From positions 186,001 through 250,000 of the forward strand of contig NZ_LIVV01000008.1 of NCBI RefSeq assembly GCF_001905825.1: 64,000 nucleotides of DNA, written 5' to 3'. Positions 59,687 through 64,000 of this stretch are shown here, piece by piece (position 1 is the first letter of the stretch; each line of letters starts with the position of its first letter). The notes under the pieces were generated by a model that was given only the letters and a program-made list of their open reading frames with translations, searched no databases and had not been told where the DNA came from. The position numbers were made by a program, and so were the translations under genes. Source of the stretch: Streptomyces sp. CB02009. GTDB taxonomy: Bacteria > Actinomycetota > Actinomycetes > Streptomycetales > Streptomycetaceae.

Positions 59687-60709
59687 ATGAGTTCCGCCCC
59701 GCCGCCAGGCCTCGACCCCGAGCAGCTGCGCCGCTTCCTCGACCGCGAGCGCCCCGGCCTGGTGTCCGGCCCCCTCGAAGCCCGGCTGATCGAAGGCGGC
59801 CGGTCGAACCTGACGTACGTCGTGACCGACGGCACGGGCCGCTGGGTCGTCCGCCGGCCGCCGCTCGGCCACGTCCTCGCCACCGCCCACGACATGCGCC
59901 GCGAGCACCGCGTCATCAGCGCCCTGCACACCACGGACGTGCCCGTGCCGGAGGCGCTGCTCCTCTGCGAGGACGACTCCGTGCTGGGCGCGCCGTTCTA
60001 CGTCATGGAGTTCGTCGAAGGGACTCCGTACCGCTCGGCGGCGGAACTCGCCCCGCTCGGCCCCGAGCGCACCCGCGCCGCCGCCCTCGGCCTGGTCGAC
60101 ACCCTCGTCGACCTGCACGCCGTGGACCCGGCCGCCGTCGGGCTCGCCGACTTCGGGCGCCCCGAGGGCTTCCTCGACCGGCAGCTGCGCCGCTGGGGCA
60201 AGCAGCTCGACGCCTCGCGCGGCCGCGAGCTCCCCGGGATCGACGAGCTGCACGCCGCCCTCGGCCGTGCGCTGCCCGTCTCGCCCGCGCCCACCGTGAT
60301 CCACGGCGACTACCGGCTCGACAACGTCCTCATCGACGGGGACGACCGCATCCGGGCCGTCCTCGACTGGGAGATGTCGACCCTCGGCGACCCGCTGACC
60401 GACCTCGGCCTGCTCGTCATGTACAGCACGCCGCTCGACCTGCCCGACTCCCCCATCTCCACCACCGCGACGGCCCCCGGGCACCCGGCCGCCGCCGAAC
60501 TGGTCGAGCGCTACGCCGCCCGCTCGGGCCGCGACACCTCCGCCCTCGCCTGGTACACCGCCTTCGCCTGGTTCAAGCTCGCCGTGATCCTGGAGGGCAT
60601 CCACTACCGCTGGACCCTCGGGCAGACCGTCGGCGCGGGCTTCGACCGCATCGGCGAACTCGTCCCCGTCTTCATCGAGCACGGCCTGACCACCCTTCAG
60701 GAGGGCTGA
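59687..60709 (+). CDS. Phosphotransferase-family protein (ACAD10/11-like)
   Basis: Aminoglycoside-phosphotransferase/choline-kinase fold. The 340-residue product has a Gly/Asn loop in LIEGGRSNLTYVVTD, the conserved VVRRPPLGH Lys/Arg region, the catalytic HGDYRLDNVLID (Asp base) and VLDWEMSTLGDPLTDLG (metal Asp). In mammals homologous kinase domains are fused to acyl-CoA dehydrogenase (ACAD10/11) and act on 4-hydroxyacyl-CoAs; here the dehydrogenase is the next gene, seven bases later. GGAGG lies before ATG 59687. A role in phosphorylating hydroxyacyl-CoA is inference from that link. Confidence 0.9.
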   Translation: MSSAPPPGLDPEQLRRFLDRERPGLVSGPLEARLIEGGRSNLTYVVTDGTGRWVVRRPPLGHVLATAHDMRREHRVISALHTTDVPVPEALLLCEDDSVLGAPFYVMEFVEGTPYRSAAELAPLGPERTRAAALGLVDTLVDLHAVDPAAVGLADFGRPEGFLDRQLRRWGKQLDASRGRELPGIDELHAALGRALPVSPAPTVIHGDYRLDNVLIDGDDRIRAVLDWEMSTLGDPLTDLGLLVMYSTPLDLPDSPISTTATAPGHPAAAELVERYAARSGRDTSALAWYTAFAWFKLAVILEGIHYRWTLGQTVGAGFDRIGELVPVFIEHGLTTLQEG

Positions 60710-60715
60710 ACCGCC

Positions 60716-61930
60716 ATGGACTTCGCTTACGACGCGCGCACCGAGGAACTCCGCGGGAAGCTGCTCGCCTTCATGGACGAGCACGTGTACCCGGCCGAGC
60801 GGACGGCCGAGGAGCAGCGCGCCCTGCTCGCCTCCCCGTGGGACACCCCGCGGGTCGTGGAGGAGCTGAAGGCCGAGGCCAAGCGGCAGGGCCTCTGGAA
60901 CCTCTTCCTGCCGGACGCGGAGTACGGTGCCGGGCTGACGAACCTCCAGTACGCGCCGCTCGCCGAGATCACCGGCCGCAGCCCGCACCTGGCCCCCACC
61001 GCCCTCAACTGCGCCGCCCCCGACACCGGGAACATGGAGCTGCTGGCCCAGTTCGGCGACGAGGCGCAGAAGAAGCAGTGGCTGGAGCCCCTGCTCGCGG
61101 GCGAGATCCGCTCGGCCTTCGCGATGACCGAGCCCGAGGTCGCCTCCTCCGACGCCACCAACATCGAGACCCGGATCCGGCGGGACGGCGACGCGTACGT
61201 CGTCACCGGACGCAAGTGGTACATCTCCGGGGCGATGAACCCCCACTGCGGGATCTTCATCGTGATGGGCAAGACCGACCCCGACGGCGCCGACCCGCGC
61301 CGCCAGCAGTCGATGATCCTCGTACCCCGCGACACCCCCGGCGTCGAGGTGCGGCGCGCGATGCAGGTGTACGGCTACGAGGACCACTCGCACGGCGGCC
61401 ACGCCGAGGTGCTCTTCGACGACGTCCGCGTCCCCGCCTCGCACCTCATCGGCGAGGAGGGCGGCGGCTTCGCCATCGCCCAGGCCCGGCTCGGCCCCGG
61501 CCGCATCCACCACTGCATGCGGCTCATCGGCATGGCCGAGCGGGCCGTCGAGCTGATGTGCCGCCGGGCGGTGTCCCGTACGGCCTTCGGCAAGACGATC
61601 GCCCAGCAGGGCGTCGTGCAGAACTGGATCGCGGACGCCCGGGTGCAGATCGAGCAGCTGCGGCTCCTCGTCCTCAAGACGGCCTGGCTCATGGACACCG
61701 TGGGCAACCGCGGCGCGCACACCGAGATCCAGGCCATCAAGATCGCGACCCCGCGCGCGGTGGTCGACATCATCGACAAGGCCGTCCAGGCGCACGGGGC
61801 GGGCGGGGTCTCGCAGGACTTCCCGCTGGCCGAACTGTGGGCGGCGGCGCGGACGCTGAAGCTCGCCGACGGCCCGGACGAGGTGCACCAGCGGTCACTG
61901 GCACGCCGGGAGCTGAAGAAGTACCTGTAG
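60716..61930 (+). CDS. Acyl-CoA dehydrogenase
   Basis: FAD-dependent acyl-CoA dehydrogenase. The 404-residue protein has AFAMTEPEVASSDATNIETRI (FAD contact signature), VTGRKWYISGAMNPHCGIFIVMGKTD, GPGRIHHCMRLIGMAERAVELMCRRA and QAHGAGGVSQDFPLAELWAAARTLKLADGPDEVHQ at the C-terminus. Family members like this (ACAD10/11-type) carry the base residue late in the sequence. GAGGG precedes the ATG. It forms an operon with the phosphotransferase gene; the TetR gene is convergent with it. Confidence 0.94.
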   Translation: MDFAYDARTEELRGKLLAFMDEHVYPAERTAEEQRALLASPWDTPRVVEELKAEAKRQGLWNLFLPDAEYGAGLTNLQYAPLAEITGRSPHLAPTALNCAAPDTGNMELLAQFGDEAQKKQWLEPLLAGEIRSAFAMTEPEVASSDATNIETRIRRDGDAYVVTGRKWYISGAMNPHCGIFIVMGKTDPDGADPRRQQSMILVPRDTPGVEVRRAMQVYGYEDHSHGGHAEVLFDDVRVPASHLIGEEGGGFAIAQARLGPGRIHHCMRLIGMAERAVELMCRRAVSRTAFGKTIAQQGVVQNWIADARVQIEQLRLLVLKTAWLMDTVGNRGAHTEIQAIKIATPRAVVDIIDKAVQAHGAGGVSQDFPLAELWAAARTLKLADGPDEVHQRSLARRELKKYL

Positions 61931-61950
61931 GAGCCGGGCCGGTCACCCGC

Positions 61951-61971
61951 CTGCGGCCCTCAGGGCCGCAG
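61951..61971. terminator. Hairpin across the TetR stop codon
   Basis: CTGCGGCCC-TCA-GGGCCGCAG, perfect 9-bp arms. The loop bases are the TetR stop codon (TGA on the minus strand), so a bidirectional terminator is built into the gene end. Confidence 0.6.
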
Positions 61972-62553
61972 GGCCCTGAGCAGGAGGTCGGCGAGGTGGC
62001 CGGCGACCTGCTCGGGGGTGAGCGGGCCGTCCGGGCGGTACCAGGTGGAGAGGTGGTGGACCGAGCCGAAGTGGTAGTCCACGACCAGGTCGGCGGGGGT
62101 CGCCGAGGAGAACACCCCGGCCCGCTGCCCCTCCTCGATCAGGGCGCGGAACCGCTCGTGGTAGCGGCGCCGCTCCGACCTGACCTGCTTGTTCTTCTCC
62201 GGGCTGAGGTGGTGCATGGAGCGGAAGAAGATGGCGGCGTCGTCGAGGTTCTCGATGGTGGTGACGACGACGTCGGCGGCGGCGTCGCGCAGCCGGTCCT
62301 CGACGGGCGCGTCGGCGTCCGCGAAGGCGTCGAGGCGCTCCTGCTGGAGGCGCAGGACCCGTGAGTAGACCTCCTGGAGGAGGTCCTCCTTGGAGCCGAA
62401 GTAGTGGTAGAGCGCGCCCTTGGTGACCCCGGCGGCCTCGACGATCTCCTGGACGGAGGTGCGGTCGTACCCGCGCTCCGCGAAGAGCCGGGTGGCGGCG
62501 GCGAGGAGCCTCTGGGGGACGGGCGTGCCGCTCCCTTCCGTCGTCCTGGCCAT
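61960..62553 (-). CDS. TetR/AcrR-family repressor (acyl-CoA gene regulator)
   Basis: Ligand-responsive repressor. The 197-residue protein has the HTH VPQRLLAAATRLFAERGYDRTSVQEIVEAAGVTKGALYHYFGSKEDLLQEVYSRV and an effector domain of the FadR/KstR2-type TetR group (TPADLVVDYHFGSVHHLSTWYRPDGPLTPEQVAGHLADLLL). It lies between the acyl-CoA operon and an SDR gene, both carrying ATACCGACTGGT upstream, so it is probably their shared repressor responding to acyl-CoA. Its own promoter lacks a good copy. Confidence 0.92.
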   Translation of the reverse strand: MARTTEGSGTPVPQRLLAAATRLFAERGYDRTSVQEIVEAAGVTKGALYHYFGSKEDLLQEVYSRVLRLQQERLDAFADADAPVEDRLRDAAADVVVTTIENLDDAAIFFRSMHHLSPEKNKQVRSERRRYHERFRALIEEGQRAGVFSSATPADLVVDYHFGSVHHLSTWYRPDGPLTPEQVAGHLADLLLRALRP

Positions 62554-62661
62554 GCTCCGCCGCCTTCCTTGGTGGTCGTTCTCAGTGGTCGTACTCGCTG
62601 ATGGTTTTCGGTCAGGGGAACGCGTTCCCGCCGGTAGATCTTCGCATCCGGTCGGGTCCGG

Positions 62662-63438
62662 CTAGCGCGTGCCCGTCTCCCAGGCCTGCTGGACGTGGTT
62701 CATGGTGCCGAGCCAGCGCTCCGGGTCGGTGGCCCGGTTGCGGTAGTAGCCGGCCACCTCGGGGTGCGGCAGGACGAGGAAGCGGTCGGCGGAGATCGCG
62801 TCGAGGAGGGCGTCGGCGACGTCCTCGGGCTCGATGGCGGTGGGGGCGAGGACGAGTTCGCCGGCCGTTCCCGCGGCCGTGAGCATGTCCGTACGGACGC
62901 CCTGCGGGCAGATCGCGTGGACGGCGAGGCCGCGGTGCCGGTAGGTGAGGGAGAGCCATTCGGCGAAGGCGTACGCGCCGTGCTTGGAGACGCTGTACGG
63001 CGCCGCGCCGATCATGGTGAGCAGCCCGGCGGCGGAGACCGTGGAGACGAAGCGGCCGCTGCCGCGCTCCAGCCAGTCGGGGAGCAGCGCGCGGGCCGCC
63101 CGGACGTGGGCCATCACGTTGACGTCCCAGGCGGCGGCCCAGACGTCCTCGTCGGCGAAGGCGTCGCCGGGCGAGGAGAGGCCGGCGTTGGCGCACCAGA
63201 TGTCGACGGTGCCGCCGAGGGCCTCGCGGGCCTCTTCGACGACGGCGGAGGCGTCACCGGGGACGGCGAGGGCGCCGATCTCCTCGGCGACCGCCTTGGT
63301 GCGGACGGGGTCGAGGTCGTTGACCACGACGCGGGCCCCCTCGGCCGCGAACCGGCGCGCGAGGGCGGCGCCGATGCCTCCGCCCGCTCCCGTGACGACG
63401 ACTCCGGCGCCCTGGACCTGGTTCGCGCCCTCGCTCAT
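62662..63438 (-). CDS. Short-chain dehydrogenase/reductase
   Basis: NAD(P)-dependent classical SDR. The 258-residue product has the cofactor motif VVVTGAGGGIGAALARRFAAEG, the acidic DLDP that favours NAD, the ANAG motif (CANAGLSS), a Ser in VSTVSAAGL and YSVSK as the catalytic Tyr/Lys. An adjacent ATACCGACTGGT site suggests control by the neighbouring TetR. The gene points toward the TetR gene, sharing its strand. A role with acyl-CoA metabolism (hydroxyacyl intermediates) is inferred from the shared operator. Confidence 0.92.
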   Translation of the reverse strand: MSEGANQVQGAGVVVTGAGGGIGAALARRFAAEGARVVVNDLDPVRTKAVAEEIGALAVPGDASAVVEEAREALGGTVDIWCANAGLSSPGDAFADEDVWAAAWDVNVMAHVRAARALLPDWLERGSGRFVSTVSAAGLLTMIGAAPYSVSKHGAYAFAEWLSLTYRHRGLAVHAICPQGVRTDMLTAAGTAGELVLAPTAIEPEDVADALLDAISADRFLVLPHPEVAGYYRNRATDPERWLGTMNHVQQAWETGTR

Positions 63439-63512
63439 GGACCCACCCCTCCGCTCGGCGGCCTGTGACGGCCGCTGTGATGACCTGTGCTGACCTGCGG
63501 GACGCGGACAGA

Positions 63513-63527
63513 CTAACCAGTCGGTAT
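63513..63527. promoter_or_regulatory. Operator candidate upstream of the SDR gene
   Basis: CTAACCAGTCGGTAT; on the minus strand ATACCGACTGGTTAG, sharing 12 bases with the site at 59629. It lies 75 bases before the SDR start. Confidence 0.55.
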
Positions 63528-63641
63528 GGAAAGACGGAAGAGTGTCGGCCGCTTGCCTCGTTCCCGTGGGCGGTCAGGACCGCTAGCGTGCGTGCCCATG
63601 TCACGCGCCCCGGCCGGGGACGGCGATCGAGGAGGTTTCGC

Positions 63642-64000
63642 ATGGGCCTGTCGCGACGGAGTCTGCTGGCCGCCGGAGGCGCGCTCGGGGCGGTGGCGGC
63701 CACCGCGCCGACCGCTTCGGCCGGCGCCCCCACGGCGGCGACGGGCTCGCCCACCGCGTCGGCGGAGGAGCGGCAGCACGGGCACGCGCGCGTGCGGACC
63801 GGTTTCGAGCGGCTCGCCGACGACGGGTACGCGCTGCTGTCCGGGGAGCGCGTCGGTGTCGTCACCAACCCGACCGGCGTCACCCGGGACGCCCGGCACA
63901 TCGTCGACGTGATGCACGCCGACGAACGGGTGGACCTGGTGGCCGTCTTCGGCCCGGAGCACGGCTTCCGGGGCACCGCGCAGGCGGGCGGCTCCGAGGG
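63642..64000 (+). CDS. DUF1343/NamZ-type exo-beta-N-acetylmuramidase, partial (3' end beyond window)
   Basis: Secreted cell-wall hydrolase precursor, N-terminal 119 residues only. It begins MGLSRRSLLAAGGALGAVAATAPTASA, a twin-arginine (RRSLL) signal peptide. The mature part opens FERLADDGYALLSGERVGVVTNPTGVTRDARHIVDVMHADERVDLVAVFGPEHGFRGTAQAG, with the NPTGV and GPEHGFRG signatures of DUF1343/NamZ, enzymes that remove MurNAc from peptidoglycan fragments. GAGGAGG lies six bases before the ATG. It may serve muropeptide recycling; the catalytic domain is not complete here. Confidence 0.9.
   Translation, partial: MGLSRRSLLAAGGALGAVAATAPTASAGAPTAATGSPTASAEERQHGHARVRTGFERLADDGYALLSGERVGVVTNPTGVTRDARHIVDVMHADERVDLVAVFGPEHGFRGTAQAGGSE

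Overview
The window is chromosomal DNA of a high-GC actinomycete, almost certainly a Streptomyces. The evidence is a Pup-proteasome cluster, a gylR-glpF-glpK-glpD glycerol operon, a long and a short chaplin gene side by side, mycothiol genes (mshC and a mycothiol-dependent formaldehyde dehydrogenase), F420/LLM oxidoreductases, GTG starts and very GC-rich third codon positions. The gene order recalls the well-known core region of Streptomyces chromosomes (proteasome, metH, gyl, mshC, chpC-chpH). I see no rRNA, CRISPR array, insertion sequence, prophage or antibiotic cluster.

Layout. 0-5 kb, minus strand: arc, dop, pup, prcB (cut by the left edge); a ferredoxin diverges from arc. 5-9.7 kb: a secreted protein, trmI, a site-2 protease homologue, a RecB-type nuclease and an orphan NarL-type response regulator. 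9.8-18 kb: two tandem peptide-binding lipoproteins, a HAD phosphatase and metH. 18-23 kb: glycerol regulator and operon. 23-29 kb: LLM oxidoreductase, PAC2 protein, secreted GH31 glycosidase. 29-33 kb, minus strand: a conserved run of histidine phosphatase, DUF3090, a kinase-like protein and mshC. 33-41 kb: CorA, a ferritin-like protein, F420 LLM enzyme, aldo/keto reductase, a RecD2-like protein that has lost its helicase motifs, small proteins. 40.5-42 kb: chpC, carrying 36 Pro-Gly-X triplets, and chpH. 42-47 kb: M20 peptidase, tRNA-Leu(GAG), pseudouridine synthase, metallo-hydrolase plus mscR, amino-acid permease. 48-51 kb: gluconate regulator, kinase and permease. 51-55 kb: ASCH protein and a small steroid-type module (FAD dehydrogenase, TetR, 3alpha/20beta-hydroxysteroid dehydrogenase). 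55-59.5 kb: Nudix, two DUF202 membrane proteins, quinone reductase, metallo-hydrolase, enolase-superfamily sugar-acid dehydratase. 59.6-64 kb: phosphotransferase plus acyl-CoA dehydrogenase, TetR, SDR, and the start of a NamZ-type exo-muramidase.

Themes. (1) Nine genes have a TANNNT hexamer exactly 6-7 nt before the start codon and no convincing Shine-Dalgarno, which predicts leaderless mRNAs. (2) Palindromic operator candidates lie where local regulators would act: gylR and glpF, gntR/gntK, the TetR/FAD-dehydrogenase divergon, and a pair of identical half-motifs linking the acyl-CoA operon with a neighbouring SDR. (3) Many convergent pairs are separated by long perfect hairpins (up to 22 bp), which are bidirectional terminators. 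(4) Low-complexity expansions occur in chpC, in the PAC2 protein tail and inside the enolase-family enzyme.

All identifications rest on reading translated sequences and remembered family motifs; no database search was run.
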